64,000 nucleotides of DNA from Bacteroidales bacterium (GTDB taxonomy: Bacteria; Bacteroidota; Bacteroidia; Bacteroidales; UBA932). The notes beneath the pieces were generated by a model that ran no database searches, was not told where the DNA came from, and saw only the letters and a program-made list of their open reading frames with translations. The stretch covers positions 1 to 64,000 of the forward strand of contig JAEETO010000002.1 in assembly GCA_016290385.1 (NCBI GenBank), in the 5' to 3' direction. Shown in pieces: positions 27,048 to 36,558 of the stretch. The first letter of the stretch is position 1, and every line of letters begins with the position of its first letter. A program made the position numbers and the translations under genes.

Positions 27048-27338
27048 ATGAAAGTATTTCTCCTGGCAGTCCTGCTTCTGGCACTCGCTGTCACCGGTCT
27101 GGCCGTCACCATCCTGGTGAAGAAAGACGGCAAGTTCCCCGACGGCGAAATCGCCCACAACAAGGCACTTCGCAAGCAGGGTATTATCTGTGCCAAGGAG
27201 GAAGAATTGCGCCTTTGGCGCAAACGCAACCCGCAGGCCGCAGCGGCGGGCGGGCGTCCCGACGCCTGCCCCGCCGGCGGCTGCGACGGCTGCGCCTATT
27301 TTGAAACCGAAACTACGAAAAACACAAGATCATGTTAG
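27048..27338 (+). CDS. Small membrane protein with Cys-rich tail, function unknown
   Basis: The 96-residue protein has one N-terminal hydrophobic helix (residues ~3-24), then a conserved-looking soluble stretch (KKDGKFPDGEIAHNKALRKQ, GIICAKEEE). The tail holds a Cys cluster, ACPAGGCDGCAYF, with C-x4-C-x2-C spacing. Small Bacteroidota proteins with a similar FPxxxIxxNKxLRKxGI stretch are known only as hypothetical membrane proteins. The cluster could bind a metal or iron-sulfur centre, but it has only three close cysteines plus one at the very C-terminus. It starts 6 bp after nadE and overlaps scpB by 7 bp, so it is part of this operon. No function can be assigned. Confidence 0.75.
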   Translation: MKVFLLAVLLLALAVTGLAVTILVKKDGKFPDGEIAHNKALRKQGIICAKEEELRLWRKRNPQAAAAGGRPDACPAGGCDGCAYFETETTKNTRSC

Positions 27339-28128
27339 TCAATACCGTCATCAAGGACCGCATCTGCTATGTGGAGATGCAGAATGCCGATCATTTCAAC
27401 TGCCTGAGTGCCGAAATGTGCAAAGAACTGGCCGAAGGTGTCACGGAAGGTTACCGCAAGGAATGCGTCGGCATCGTCATCAAGGCCCAGTGCAACAAGG
27501 GCGTCTGGAGCGCCGGCCACGATATCCGGGAACTGCCCCAGGACGGGGAAGACCCGCTGGCCTACGACGTCCCGATGGAACGGCTGCTGCGCAGCGTCCA
27601 GGACGTCCCCATCCCGGTCATCGCCTGCGTGAGCGGCACGGTCTGGGGCGGTGCCTGCGACCTCTGCCTGTCGTGCGACATGATCGTGAGCACCGACAAC
27701 GCCACCTTCGCCATCACGCCCGCCAAGATCGGCATCCCCTACAACGCCTCGGGCATCATCCACTTCATCAACCAGCTGGGTATCAACAAGGCCCGTGAGA
27801 TGTTCTTCCTGGCCCAGCCTATCACCGCCCACGACGCGCTGAACGTGGGCCTGATCAACCGCATCGCCACGGCGGAAGAGTTGGACAAAGTGCTGGAGGA
27901 ACAGTTCCTGACGCCGCTGCGCCGCAACAGTGTGATGAGCATCAGCGCCATCAAGCGCCAGTTCCGCGCGCTGAGCAAGGCAGCCAACGTCATGCCCTCG
28001 GAAACCTTCGAGCGCATCAACGTCTACCGCACCAAGGTCTACCAGGGTGCCGACTACCTGGAAGGCATCCGTTCCTTCCTGGAGAAGCGCACGCCCGAAT
28101 ACAAGGGAAAAGCTTCAGATTTGGACGA

Positions 28129-28132
<4 letters not shown>
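27332..28132 (+). CDS. scpB: Methylmalonyl-CoA decarboxylase (crotonase superfamily)
   Basis: The 266-residue protein belongs to the crotonase fold and resembles ScpB/YgfG, which converts methylmalonyl-CoA to propionyl-CoA. Parallels include GVWSAGHDIRELPQDGEDPL (ScpB has FSAGHDIHELPSGGRDPL), SGTVWGGACDLCLSCDMI and ITPAKIGIPYNASGI. The crotonase oxyanion-hole region is SAGHDI. Propionate via methylmalonyl-CoA is a common Bacteroidota end route. Its stop codon overlaps that of the convergent lptB gene by 4 bp (CTAG), so the two transcripts collide end to end with no room for a terminator. Confidence 0.9.
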
Positions 28133-28881
<749 letters not shown>

Positions 28882-28883
28882 CG

Positions 28884-30575
28884 TTAGCTGATCTCGAGTT
28901 CAAAATCTTTGCGCAAGGCATTGAATTCGGGCGAATTCTCCTGCAAATACTTTGCCTTGTCGGAGGGCATGTACATGCCGCGGCCGGTTTCCTGGGCTTC
29001 CTTGACGTCGACGATCAGGCGGATGGCCCTGTCGCCGAACTGTTTCTGGAGGAAGGCTTCCATGCGCGGGCGGCAGTTGCGGTCGATCCATTCCTTCTGG
29101 GCAAGGTTGCCGACCACGAAGTGGATGTCCTTGCCGTCCATGACGGGGGTGGCGTTGGCGATGGCGGAGGACAGGCGCGGCATTTTGCTCTCGCTTTCAG
29201 CCAGGGCTTTCCAGATGTCGGTGAGTTTCGTGACATCGGGGGCGGCAGAGTCTTTGGCGGGTGTGTCCTGCTCGGCCGGAGCAACGGGTTCCTGCTTCGC
29301 CTGTGCCATCATCTCCTTGATCGACAGCCCGGTAGAATGAGCTTTTTTCACCTCCGGCTGCGGCTCGTGAGCGGTGGGTTGGCCTGGTGGAACAACCGCG
29401 GTTCGGTCGTGGCGAGTGCTCGCAGACACGACCGGTTCCGGTTGTGCCTTGGGCTTAAGCTCACGAGCCGCGGCGGCGAAGTTGGCTTTCAGATTGCAGA
29501 TTTTCATCAGGGCGAACTCGATCAGCAGGCGGGGGTTGCCGCTTTGCTTGTAGGCGCTTTCGCAGGCAGTGGTGATGTTCAGGGCTTCGAAAAGGAAGCC
29601 GACCTCGCAGCGGGCTGCGTATTCGTGGTAGCGGGCGGCGACGGTCGGAGCGAGTTCGAGGAGCGTGCGCGAAGCATCGTTCTTGCAGACCAGCAAATCG
29701 CGGAAATGGCAGCTCAGCCCGCCAATGAAACTCTGGGCATTGAAACCCTTCGAAAGAATCTCATCGAAGGTGAGCATGGCCTGGGCATAATCGCCCGAAA
29801 GGAAGTTGTCCGTCAGGCTGAAATAATAATCGTAGTCCAGAACGTTCAGGTTCTTGATCACCTGCTCGTATGTGATCTCCTTGCCGCAGAAGGCGACCGT
29901 CTGGTCGAAGAGCGTGAGGGCGTCGCGCATGGCGCCGTCGGCTTTCTGCGCGATGATGTGCAAGGCATCGTCGCTTACCGTTACACCTTCTTTCGCGGCG
30001 ATTTCCCGCATGTTGCGCACCATGTCGTCGACGCTGATGCGGTTGAAGTCGTAGGTCTGGCAACGAGAAAGGATGGTCGGGAGGATCTTGTGCTTCTCAG
30101 TAGTGGCCAGGATGAAGATGGCGTGGGCCGGCGGTTCCTCGAGGGTCTTGAGGAAAGCGTTGAAAGCCTGCTGCGAAAGCATGTGGACCTCGTCGATGAT
30201 ATAGACGCTGTAGCGCCCGACTTGCGGCGGGATGCGCACCTTGTCAGTCAGGGCGCGGATGTCGTCGACCGAGTTGTTGGAGGCAGCATCCAGCTCGTGG
30301 ATGCTGTAGGAACGGCCTTCCGCAAAGGAGCGGCAGGACTCGCATTCACCGCAGGGCTCGAGATCCGGCCCGGGATTGGCGCAGTTGATGGTCTTGGCAA
30401 AGATGCGGGCGGCGCTGGTCTTGCCCACGCCGCGCGGACCGCAGAACAAGTAAGCATGCGCCAGCTGTCCCCGCAAGATCGAGTTCTTGAGCGCCCGAGC
30501 GATGTTTTCCTGCCCCAGCAGCGTCTCGAAGCTGTTGGGCCTGTACTTCCGGGCCGATACGATGAATTGTTCCAT
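28884..30575 (-). CDS. dnaX: DNA polymerase III subunit gamma/tau
   Basis: The start MEQFIVSARKYRPNSF is the usual DnaX opening; a Met three codons upstream is also possible. The 563-residue protein has Walker A GPRGVGKTSAARIFAK, the four-Cys zinc module (C-ANPGPDLEPCGECESC), Walker B YIIDEVHML and sensor SRCQTYDFNRIS. Domain III and a proline/charged linker follow, then a C-terminal part (IWKALAESESKMPRLSSAI) that resembles the polymerase-binding end of Bacteroidota tau. It loads the beta clamp. An A6 run sits near codon 410 but gives no early stop in either shifted frame that I could support as a gamma product. A TATATTTG box lies 6 bp upstream. Confidence 0.96.
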   Translation of the reverse strand: MEQFIVSARKYRPNSFETLLGQENIARALKNSILRGQLAHAYLFCGPRGVGKTSAARIFAKTINCANPGPDLEPCGECESCRSFAEGRSYSIHELDAASNNSVDDIRALTDKVRIPPQVGRYSVYIIDEVHMLSQQAFNAFLKTLEEPPAHAIFILATTEKHKILPTILSRCQTYDFNRISVDDMVRNMREIAAKEGVTVSDDALHIIAQKADGAMRDALTLFDQTVAFCGKEITYEQVIKNLNVLDYDYYFSLTDNFLSGDYAQAMLTFDEILSKGFNAQSFIGGLSCHFRDLLVCKNDASRTLLELAPTVAARYHEYAARCEVGFLFEALNITTACESAYKQSGNPRLLIEFALMKICNLKANFAAAARELKPKAQPEPVVSASTRHDRTAVVPPGQPTAHEPQPEVKKAHSTGLSIKEMMAQAKQEPVAPAEQDTPAKDSAAPDVTKLTDIWKALAESESKMPRLSSAIANATPVMDGKDIHFVVGNLAQKEWIDRNCRPRMEAFLQKQFGDRAIRLIVDVKEAQETGRGMYMPSDKAKYLQENSPEFNALRKDFELEIS

Positions 30576-30581
30576 AGTCTG

Positions 30582-30589
30582 CAAATATA
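30582..30589 (-). promoter_or_regulatory. Putative -7 box for dnaX-lptB
   Basis: TATATTTG on the minus strand ends 6 bp before the chosen dnaX start at 30575, predicting a nearly leaderless message. Confidence 0.5.
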
Positions 30590-30629
30590 GGAATAAATTT
30601 TTGATGGAGGCGCTCCCTTCGCCGGGCCG

Positions 30630-31925
30630 TTACGGTTCCATTCCGAATTGCGCCTTCAGCCATTTGAGCGCCTGCTCGGTCTGCCAGGGATAGAGCCAGT
30701 GGCCGGTGTCGCGCGCGACCTTGAGGGTCTTGGGCGCCGTGATCACGTTGTAGGCCGAGAAGGTGGAGGAAGGGCAGCAGACGATGTCATTGAAGCCCCA
30801 GGCATAGAAGCCGGGCTGGGTGAGGAAACGGGCGAAGTTCACCACGTCGTAGTATTTCGATACCGCGACCTTCTGCTCGATGAGCGGATCGCTGCGGTCG
30901 AGGAAGAGGTGCGGCCAGCCGCCGCTGCGGCCGTAATAGTAGCCGGTCACGTCGCAGAAGGCGGGATAATAGGCGAACAGCGCGCTGATGCGCTTGTCGA
31001 GCGCCGCCGTCACGATCGAAAGCATGCCGCCCTGGCTGCCGCCATAGCAGGCGATGCGCGAGGCATCCACATCCGCGCGGCTGCACAGGTAGTCGACGGC
31101 CCGCACGCAACCCAGATAGCTGCGCTTATAATAGTAAGTATCCTTGTTTTCGATGCCTTTGAGCACGTAGCCCGACATCGCGCCGTTCTCCAGCTGGCGG
31201 TACATCTCTCCATCCTGGTCGACCGGGATGCCGTGGACGCCGATTTCCAGCACCACGAAGCCCTCGTAAGCCAGGGAATTGATGCCGCTGAACTTGCGGA
31301 CGGCCGCACCGGGGAGGCGAAGGATGGCCGGCTTGGGGCCTTCCGTCTTCGGCACGGAAAGAACTCCGTACACATAGTTGCCCTTCTTGTACGACTGGAT
31401 ACGTACGTAATAGACATCCACGCGGTCGTCGCTCTCTTCCGGGGCATAGCGCTCACGCACCAGCATCGGGACCTGTGCCGCCTTGGCCTTGGATTCCTCC
31501 CAGAATGCCGTGAAATCGGCCGGCAGCGAAGTGGTCGGTTCGATCTTGTCGGGTTCGAAGCCGATATTGGTCATGCCCGTGTATTTCTTGCCGTCCCAGG
31601 TCACGCTGACGTTGACGGTCGTGAATCCGGGCACTTTCCGGCCGGGAACCTTGATGCGGGCATAGCCGTCCTTGCCGGTGGTCACCTTGCCGCTCTTCTC
31701 GGCCTTGAGCTTCTCAGGGCCGTAGCTGTATTCGATTTCGGTCAGCGGCATGCGGATATTCTCCTTCACGGCATAAAGGGTAAACGAAGCGGATTCGCCG
31801 CAGGCATAGACCCAGTCGGAATGGTCGGGTTCGGCATAGACCGTGATGAACTGTTTGGAAGGCTGTGCCGTAGCCAGTGCCAGGGCGAGGGACAGAAATA
31901 CGGCGAGGGACAGGAATCTTTTCAT
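30630..31925 (-). CDS. Secreted acetylxylan esterase-like alpha/beta hydrolase (AXE1/CE7 type)
   Basis: The 431-residue protein begins with a signal peptide (MKRFLSLAVFLSLALALATA). Residues ~20-130 form a beta-sandwich-like leader. An AXE1-type hydrolase domain follows: VYYVRIQSYKKGNYVYGVLS, the nucleophile elbow YGGSQGGMLSIV, and the catalytic His near RDTGHWLYPWQ. Such enzymes deacetylate xylan oligomers or related acetyl esters in the periplasm. The start is set at this Met because earlier codons run through the promoter at 31966. It stands alone, divergent from the M16 peptidase gene. Substrate is not known. Confidence 0.88.
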   Translation of the reverse strand: MKRFLSLAVFLSLALALATAQPSKQFITVYAEPDHSDWVYACGESASFTLYAVKENIRMPLTEIEYSYGPEKLKAEKSGKVTTGKDGYARIKVPGRKVPGFTTVNVSVTWDGKKYTGMTNIGFEPDKIEPTTSLPADFTAFWEESKAKAAQVPMLVRERYAPEESDDRVDVYYVRIQSYKKGNYVYGVLSVPKTEGPKPAILRLPGAAVRKFSGINSLAYEGFVVLEIGVHGIPVDQDGEMYRQLENGAMSGYVLKGIENKDTYYYKRSYLGCVRAVDYLCSRADVDASRIACYGGSQGGMLSIVTAALDKRISALFAYYPAFCDVTGYYYGRSGGWPHLFLDRSDPLIEQKVAVSKYYDVVNFARFLTQPGFYAWGFNDIVCCPSSTFSAYNVITAPKTLKVARDTGHWLYPWQTEQALKWLKAQFGMEP

Positions 31926-31965
31926 AATGGACAATCTGATAGGTTTCGCGGCATGCTCCGCGATA

Positions 31966-31973
31966 CAAATATA
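31966..31973 (-). promoter_or_regulatory. Putative -7 box for the acetylxylan esterase-like gene
   Basis: TATATTTG on the minus strand lies 40 bp before the ATG at 31925. It is back to back with the box for the M16 peptidase gene. Confidence 0.5.
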
Positions 31974-32005
31974 CGCATAATCCTGCGTCATAAGCGCATT
32001 TTCAC

Positions 32006-32013
32006 TAATTTTG
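32006..32013 (+). promoter_or_regulatory. Putative -7 box for the M16 peptidase gene
   Basis: TAATTTTG matches TAnnTTTG and ends 4 bp before the ATG at 32018, another nearly leaderless arrangement. Confidence 0.5.
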
Positions 32014-32017
32014 CCGC

Positions 32018-33259
32018 ATGATTCAGACAAAGACTTTCGACTGCGGCCTGCAGTTCGCATTCCGCCGCAGCCGCTCGCAGGTAGCCTACGCCGCACTGGC
32101 CATCCAGTCGGGGACACGCAATGAGCCCGCAGCCCACAGCGGCATCGCGCACATGACCGAGCACATGCTCTTCAAAGGCACGGTCCGCCACACCCCGCAA
32201 CAGATCAGCAACCGGCTTGAAGTACTGGGCGGCGAACTCAATGCATACACCGCAAAAGAGGAGACGGTACTCTACTCGACGGTATTGAAAGAAGATACGG
32301 CCAAGGCCGTGGACCTGCTCTTCGAACTGGCCTTCACCTCCACTTTCCCGCAGAAGGAGCTCGACAAGGAACGCTGCGTGGTCATCGACGAGATCAATAT
32401 GTACAAGGATTCTCCGTCGGAGTGCATCTTCGAGGAATTCGAACGGCTGCTCTTCGAGCCCAGTCCGCTGGCCCGTCCGATCCTCGGCACGACGAAAAGC
32501 CTGAAATCCATTGATTCCGCCGCCTTGCACGCTTACGTGCACGATAATTTCCGCCCCGAGCGGATGTGCATCGCCATCGTGGGCAACATGACCCCGCAAC
32601 GCGCCGAAAAGATCGCACTCCAGGCCGTCTCCAAATACATACCCGCCGATTACCAGCCCGCGCCGCGCCCGGCACGTCCGCTCGCGCCGGCGCAGCTCCC
32701 CCTGCCTCCCGTCTTCAACAAGGAAGTCGCCAAGAAGAACCACCAGATCAACTGCATCGTGGGCACTACGGCTTTCTCCTATTATGACAACCGCCGCATG
32801 GAGATGATCCTGCTGGCCAACCTGCTCGGCGGGCCGAGCGCCAATTCCCGGCTCAACCAGCTGCTGCGCGAGAAAAACGCCCTGGTCTATGCCATCGATG
32901 CCTCGTTCACCCAGTTCGCCGACAACGGCTCGATGCTCATCTATTTCGGCTGCGAAAAGCCCAATCTGGACAGGTGCCTGGAGCTGGTGCATGCCGAACT
33001 GGCCGCCATTCGCGAAAAGCCTTTGTCGGACCGCGCCTTGCGGATCGCCCGCCGGCAGTTGGTCGGCCAGCTCGCCGTTGCCTCCGACAACGGTGAGGCC
33101 CAGGCCCTTTCCATGGCCAAGAGCATGCTGGTGTTCGGCGAAGTCATGCCCGACGAGGAAGTGCGGCGCCGCCTGGAAGCCATCACCCCGGAAAGCCTGC
33201 TGCGGGTCGCCCGCGAAGTGCTTGCCGAAGAGCGCCTCCGCACCTTGATTTTCAAATAG
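32018..33259 (+). CDS. M16 family zinc peptidase (insulinase/processing-peptidase type)
   Basis: The 413-residue protein carries the inverted zinc motif H-x-x-E-H in IAHMTEHMLFKGT. The third ligand Glu lies about 75 residues later in the ELDKERCVVIDEINMYKDSP region. The C-terminal half is the usual catalytically silent M16 repeat, with QLLREKNALVYAIDASFT. There is no signal peptide, so it is probably cytoplasmic, like the single-domain-pair M16B enzymes of Bacteroidota. The gene is followed 2 bp later by an O-methyltransferase gene and the pair is probably an operon. Confidence 0.94.
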   Translation: MIQTKTFDCGLQFAFRRSRSQVAYAALAIQSGTRNEPAAHSGIAHMTEHMLFKGTVRHTPQQISNRLEVLGGELNAYTAKEETVLYSTVLKEDTAKAVDLLFELAFTSTFPQKELDKERCVVIDEINMYKDSPSECIFEEFERLLFEPSPLARPILGTTKSLKSIDSAALHAYVHDNFRPERMCIAIVGNMTPQRAEKIALQAVSKYIPADYQPAPRPARPLAPAQLPLPPVFNKEVAKKNHQINCIVGTTAFSYYDNRRMEMILLANLLGGPSANSRLNQLLREKNALVYAIDASFTQFADNGSMLIYFGCEKPNLDRCLELVHAELAAIREKPLSDRALRIARRQLVGQLAVASDNGEAQALSMAKSMLVFGEVMPDEEVRRRLEAITPESLLRVAREVLAEERLRTLIFK

Positions 33260-33261
33260 CC

Positions 33262-33891
33262 ATGGACGCACTTGAACGCTATATCCGGGAGATGTCGACA
33301 CCGCAGGGCGAAACGCTCGCGTGGGTGGAACGCCAGTCCTGGCTGCGGACCAGCCACGGCCGCCAGGTCACCGGCCCGCAGGTCGGCGCGCTGCTGCGGC
33401 AGTTCGTGCAACTTTTGCAGCCCCGGCATGTGCTGGAAATCGGCACCTTCTCCGGCTATGCGACGCTCTGGATGGCGGACGCCCTGCCGGAAGGCGGACG
33501 CATCGACACCATTGAAATCAACGATGAGATGGAAGACCTCATCCGCGAGGGTTTCGAACGGGCGGGCCTTGCAGGCCGCATCCGGCTTCTCATCGGCGAT
33601 GCACTCGACATCCTGCCGACCTTGACCGACAGCTACGAGCTGGTTTTCATCGATGCGGACAAGCGGGACTATGTGGCTTATTATCAGTCAGTATTCGACC
33701 TGGTCGCCCCGGGCGGCCTCATCGTTGCGGACAATGTGCTCTGGGACGGAAAAGTCTGCGGGGAAGAAATACCCCGCGACCAGCAGAGCCGCGGCATCCT
33801 GGCCTTCAACGACCTGGTGGCCGGTGACGACCGCGTTGAAAATTTCATCCTTCCTTTGCGCGACGGCCTGAACATCATCCGGAAAAAATAA
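33262..33891 (+). CDS. SAM-dependent O-methyltransferase (family 3, TrmR/COMT-like)
   Basis: The 209-residue protein has the class I methyltransferase motif I, VLEIGTFSGYATLWMADALP, motif II acidic residues in DTIEINDEM, and the metal-binding type VFIDADKRDYVAYY. DNVLWDGKVCGE further on is typical of the family-3 O-methyltransferases. These act on catechols, or on tRNA wobble carboxymethoxyuridine in the TrmR branch. Which substrate applies here cannot be told. It begins 2 bp after the peptidase stop. A REP-like hairpin follows the stop at 33907. Confidence 0.92.
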   Translation: MDALERYIREMSTPQGETLAWVERQSWLRTSHGRQVTGPQVGALLRQFVQLLQPRHVLEIGTFSGYATLWMADALPEGGRIDTIEINDEMEDLIREGFERAGLAGRIRLLIGDALDILPTLTDSYELVFIDADKRDYVAYYQSVFDLVAPGGLIVADNVLWDGKVCGEEIPRDQQSRGILAFNDLVAGDDRVENFILPLRDGLNIIRKK

Positions 33892-33906
33892 TTATCTTTG
33901 TTAGTC

Positions 33907-33933
33907 CGTCATGCCCGGCTTGACCGGGCATCT
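33907..33933 (+). repeat. REP-like hairpin, copy 1
   Basis: Arms ATGCCCGG and CCGGGCAT form a perfect 8-bp stem around the loop CTTGA, flanked by GTC and CT. A second copy sits on the opposite strand at 46797-46823 with the same loop and flanks. The two copies differ by one compensatory pair in the stem (G-C here, T-A there). It is located in the gap between the methyltransferase and mscL, where it may also end the upstream transcript. Confidence 0.8.
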
Positions 33934-33967
33934 GAGATGAATTATACACTAACAAATCTATACAATT

Positions 33968-34393
33968 ATGGGACTCATTAAAGAATTCAAGGAATTCGCC
34001 CTCAAGGGCAACGTGATGGACATGGCCGTCGGCGTGGTCATCGGCGGTGCGTTCGGCAAGATCGTCTCCTCGCTGGTAGCCGACATCATCATGCCGCTCA
34101 TCGGCGCGCTGCTGGGCAACGTGGACTTCACCAAACTCGCCGTTACACTCCGCCACGAAGTGGTCGACGCAGCAGGCGAAGTCATCAAGCCGGGTGTCTA
34201 TCTCACCTACGGCAACTTCATCCAGGCCGCCGTCGACTTCTTCATCATCGCCCTCTGCATCTTCTTCGTCCTGAAGGGCATCAACAAGATGAGCAAGAAG
34301 AAGGAAGAACCCGCTCCGGAACCGGCCGAACCCGTCGTTCCCGAAGACATCCAGCTCCTCCGCGAGATCCGCGACGAACTGAAGAAGAAATAG
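33968..34393 (+). CDS. mscL: Large-conductance mechanosensitive channel
   Basis: The 141-residue protein shows the MscL pattern: amphipathic N-terminus [20 protein letters not shown], pore helix [20 protein letters not shown], a periplasmic loop with [14 protein letters not shown], second helix [15 protein letters not shown], and the charged C-terminal bundle ending [13 protein letters not shown]. It opens under membrane tension to release solutes on hypo-osmotic shock. It is a single gene followed by a strong hairpin-T7 terminator. Confidence 0.97.
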   Translation: MGLIKEFKEFALKGNVMDMAVGVVIGGAFGKIVSSLVADIIMPLIGALLGNVDFTKLAVTLRHEVVDAAGEVIKPGVYLTYGNFIQAAVDFFIIALCIFFVLKGINKMSKKKEEPAPEPAEPVVPEDIQLLREIRDELKKK

Positions 34394-34413
34394 CAAGCGC
34401 ACAGCCGCAGTAT

Positions 34414-34441
34414 AAAAAAAGCCCGGAATCGGGCTTTTTTT
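34414..34441 (+). terminator. Rho-independent terminator after mscL
   Basis: An A-run leads into the arms GCCCG and CGGGC (loop GAAT) followed by seven T residues at 34435-34441. The A-tract/T-tract pairing extends the stem and makes it look bidirectional. Confidence 0.88.
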
Positions 34442-34457
34442 ATACCTTTGCGGCGAC

Positions 34458-36383
34458 ATGACACTCTTTCTCACAGGCAGTCCCACCCGTTACGGAGAGG
34501 AATCCTTTACGGAAGACAATGGCTTCCTGGCGGCTGTCAAAGCTGCCCTGGACGAAGCCACGGGCGGGCGGCGCGCACCCCGCGTGCTGCTGGTGAGCGC
34601 CGCGCCCGACGACCGGGGCTTCACCCGCTCCGTGAAGAAAGGCATGAGCGACTGCATCCACAAGTCCGGTATCCGGACGGGCACCATCACGATGCTCGAA
34701 CGGCGCAACGCCCACCGGGCGGCCGAGCTCGTACAAAAAGCCGACTGGGTGGTCATGTGCGGCGGGCATACCCCCACGCAGAACCGTTTCATCCACGAAA
34801 TCGGCCTCAAGGACCTTCTGAAGGATTTCCACGGTGTGGTGATGGGCTGTAGCGCCGGCTCCATGAACTGCGCCGACAAAGTGTACGCCCATCCCGAACT
34901 GCCCGGCGAAGTCACCAACCCGCATTACCAGCGCTGGCTCAGAGGGCTGGGCCTGACCGACCTCAACCTGATTCCGCATTATGACCAGGTGCGGCATTTT
35001 AAGGTGGACGGCAAGCGGCTGCTGGAGGATGTGGCTTTCCCCGACAGTCTGGGACGCCGTTTCTATACTTTTCCCGACGGCGGCTACATCCGGGTCAAAG
35101 ACGGCCGCAGCGTACTCCACGGCGAAGCCTGGGAGATTTCCGGCGGCGGAATGCGCCGCATCTGTGAAGAAAACAAATCCTATTCATTCATGAACCTGAT
35201 TTTCATTTCCCCCCATTTCCCGCAGACCTACTGGCACTTCTGCGCAGGCGCCCGGAAAAACGGCGTCAACGTGCTGGGCATTGCGGACACCAACTACGAA
35301 AACCTGCCGTGGGAGCTTCGCCAGAACCTCACGGACTACTATAAAGTCAACAACCTGGAAGATTACGGCGAAATGTACCGCGCCGTAGCCTGGTTCGCGC
35401 ACAAATACGGCAAGATCGACTGGATCGAGTCGAACAACGAATACTGGCTGGAGCAGGACGCCCGCCTGAGGACGGACTTCAACATCACCACCGGCCTCCA
35501 CAACGACCGCATCGCGTCCATCCGCAACAAGTCCGAGATGAAGAAATACTACGCCCTGGGCGGCATCCCGACGGCACGCCAGGTCAAGGGTTCCGCCGGC
35601 AGGGACGCCATCCGCGCCTTCGTCGCGAAAACCGGCTACCCGGTCATCGCCAAGCCGGACAGCGGCATGGGCGCCTCCGGCACCTTCAAGCTCAGGAGCG
35701 ACGCAGAGCTGGAAGCCTGGCTCGAATCCCATCCCAACTTCGCTTTCTTCGTCATCGAAGAGTTCATCACAGGCCTGCTTGTGAGTTACGATGCCATCTA
35801 TAACTCCCGCCTCGAACCCATTTTCGAGAACAACTCGGTCTTCCCCACGCCCATCATGGACATCGTGCACGGCAACCTGGACACCTGCTACTGGACCAAC
35901 AAGACCGTGCCCGCGAAGCTCGCCGCCATCGGCCGGCGCACGGTCAAGGCCTTCAATACACCGAGCCGCTTCGTCCATCTGGAGTTCTTCCAGCTCGACC
36001 GCGACCGCGAAGGACTGGGCAAGAAGGGCGACTACGTGGGCCTGGAAGTGAATATGCGTCCGCCGGGCGGCTATACGCCCGACATGATGAACTACGCCCA
36101 CTCCACCGACGTGTTCCAGATCTGGGCCGACATGGTGGCCTTCGACGAGCGTCGCAAGGCGGAAGGCGAGCAGTTCTACTGCGCCTATGCCTCGCGCCGC
36201 GATGGAGTAGCCTACGCCCACAGCCATGCAGAAGTCCTGGCGCAATACGGCCCGGCCATCTGCTTCCAGGGCCGCGTCCCCGACGCCCTCTCCGACGACC
36301 TGGGCAACCACTGCTACATCGCCCGCTTCCCCAACAAGAAAGACATCGATCCCTTCTTCCATTTCGTCACGGAGCGAAGCTGA
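34458..36383 (+). CDS. Fusion protein: S51-type peptidase plus ATP-grasp enzyme
   Basis: The 641-residue frame joins two enzyme types. Residues 1-235 are an S51 (dipeptidase E / cyanophycinase-like) domain with nucleophile Ser132 in MGCSAGSMN and a candidate His174 in LIPHYDQ. Residues 245-641 are an ATP-grasp ligase of the carbamoyl-phosphate-synthase-like type, opening MNLIFISPHFPQTYWHF, with GYPVIAKPDSGMGASGTFK as nucleotide loop and VGLEVNMRPPGGYTPDM as the metal region. The ligase half usually stands alone in Bacteroidota; here Met245 (35190) could act as its own start. The linker is only ~10 residues. A hydrolase fused to a ligase suggests opposite handling of the same isopeptide or amide product, but the substrate is unknown. 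A strong hairpin follows the stop. Confidence 0.88.
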   Translation: MTLFLTGSPTRYGEESFTEDNGFLAAVKAALDEATGGRRAPRVLLVSAAPDDRGFTRSVKKGMSDCIHKSGIRTGTITMLERRNAHRAAELVQKADWVVMCGGHTPTQNRFIHEIGLKDLLKDFHGVVMGCSAGSMNCADKVYAHPELPGEVTNPHYQRWLRGLGLTDLNLIPHYDQVRHFKVDGKRLLEDVAFPDSLGRRFYTFPDGGYIRVKDGRSVLHGEAWEISGGGMRRICEENKSYSFMNLIFISPHFPQTYWHFCAGARKNGVNVLGIADTNYENLPWELRQNLTDYYKVNNLEDYGEMYRAVAWFAHKYGKIDWIESNNEYWLEQDARLRTDFNITTGLHNDRIASIRNKSEMKKYYALGGIPTARQVKGSAGRDAIRAFVAKTGYPVIAKPDSGMGASGTFKLRSDAELEAWLESHPNFAFFVIEEFITGLLVSYDAIYNSRLEPIFENNSVFPTPIMDIVHGNLDTCYWTNKTVPAKLAAIGRRTVKAFNTPSRFVHLEFFQLDRDREGLGKKGDYVGLEVNMRPPGGYTPDMMNYAHSTDVFQIWADMVAFDERRKAEGEQFYCAYASRRDGVAYAHSHAEVLAQYGPAICFQGRVPDALSDDLGNHCYIARFPNKKDIDPFFHFVTERS

Positions 36384-36430
36384 AAATCTCGCGTGGCACA
36401 TTCCACGCTGATTTTCAATAGATTACCCGA

Positions 36431-36465
36431 AATCGGTTGCGCATTTTTACGCAACCGATTTTCGT
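36431..36465 (+). terminator. Hairpin terminator after the S51/ATP-grasp gene
   Basis: Perfect 11-bp arms AATCGGTTGCG (36431-36441) and CGCAACCGATT (36450-36460) enclose an 8-bp loop, followed by T residues. A smaller 6-bp hairpin (GCGTGG/CCACGC) precedes it near 36391-36408. Confidence 0.75.
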
Positions 36466-36523
36466 TAATGCGCTGAATATCAAGCACCTGTCTGCCACGG
36501 CGGGAATCGCCGAAATCTTTTTG

Positions 36524-36558
36524 TGGAAAATTTTGGAATTATTTGGAAGAATGTGGAA
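36524..36558 (+). promoter_or_regulatory. Four TGGAA direct repeats at 10-bp spacing: predicted MraZ operator
   Basis: TGGAA occurs at 36524, 36534, 36544 and 36554, each start exactly 10 bp (one helical turn) after the last, and ends 8 bp before the -7 box of mraZ. In E. coli, MraZ binds TGGGN repeats separated by 5 bp just upstream of its own gene. The spacing and place here are the same; only the repeat word differs. The third repeat overlaps the likely -33 box, so binding should block transcription of the dcw cluster. Confidence 0.78.

Noticed and set aside
29343-29348. A6 run in dnaX near codon 410 as a programmed frameshift site for a gamma subunit
   Set aside because: The zero frame is GTG-AAA-AAA-GCT, which does not give the E. 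coli-type A-AAA-AAG register, and the -1 frame stays open for about 40 codons instead of stopping at once.
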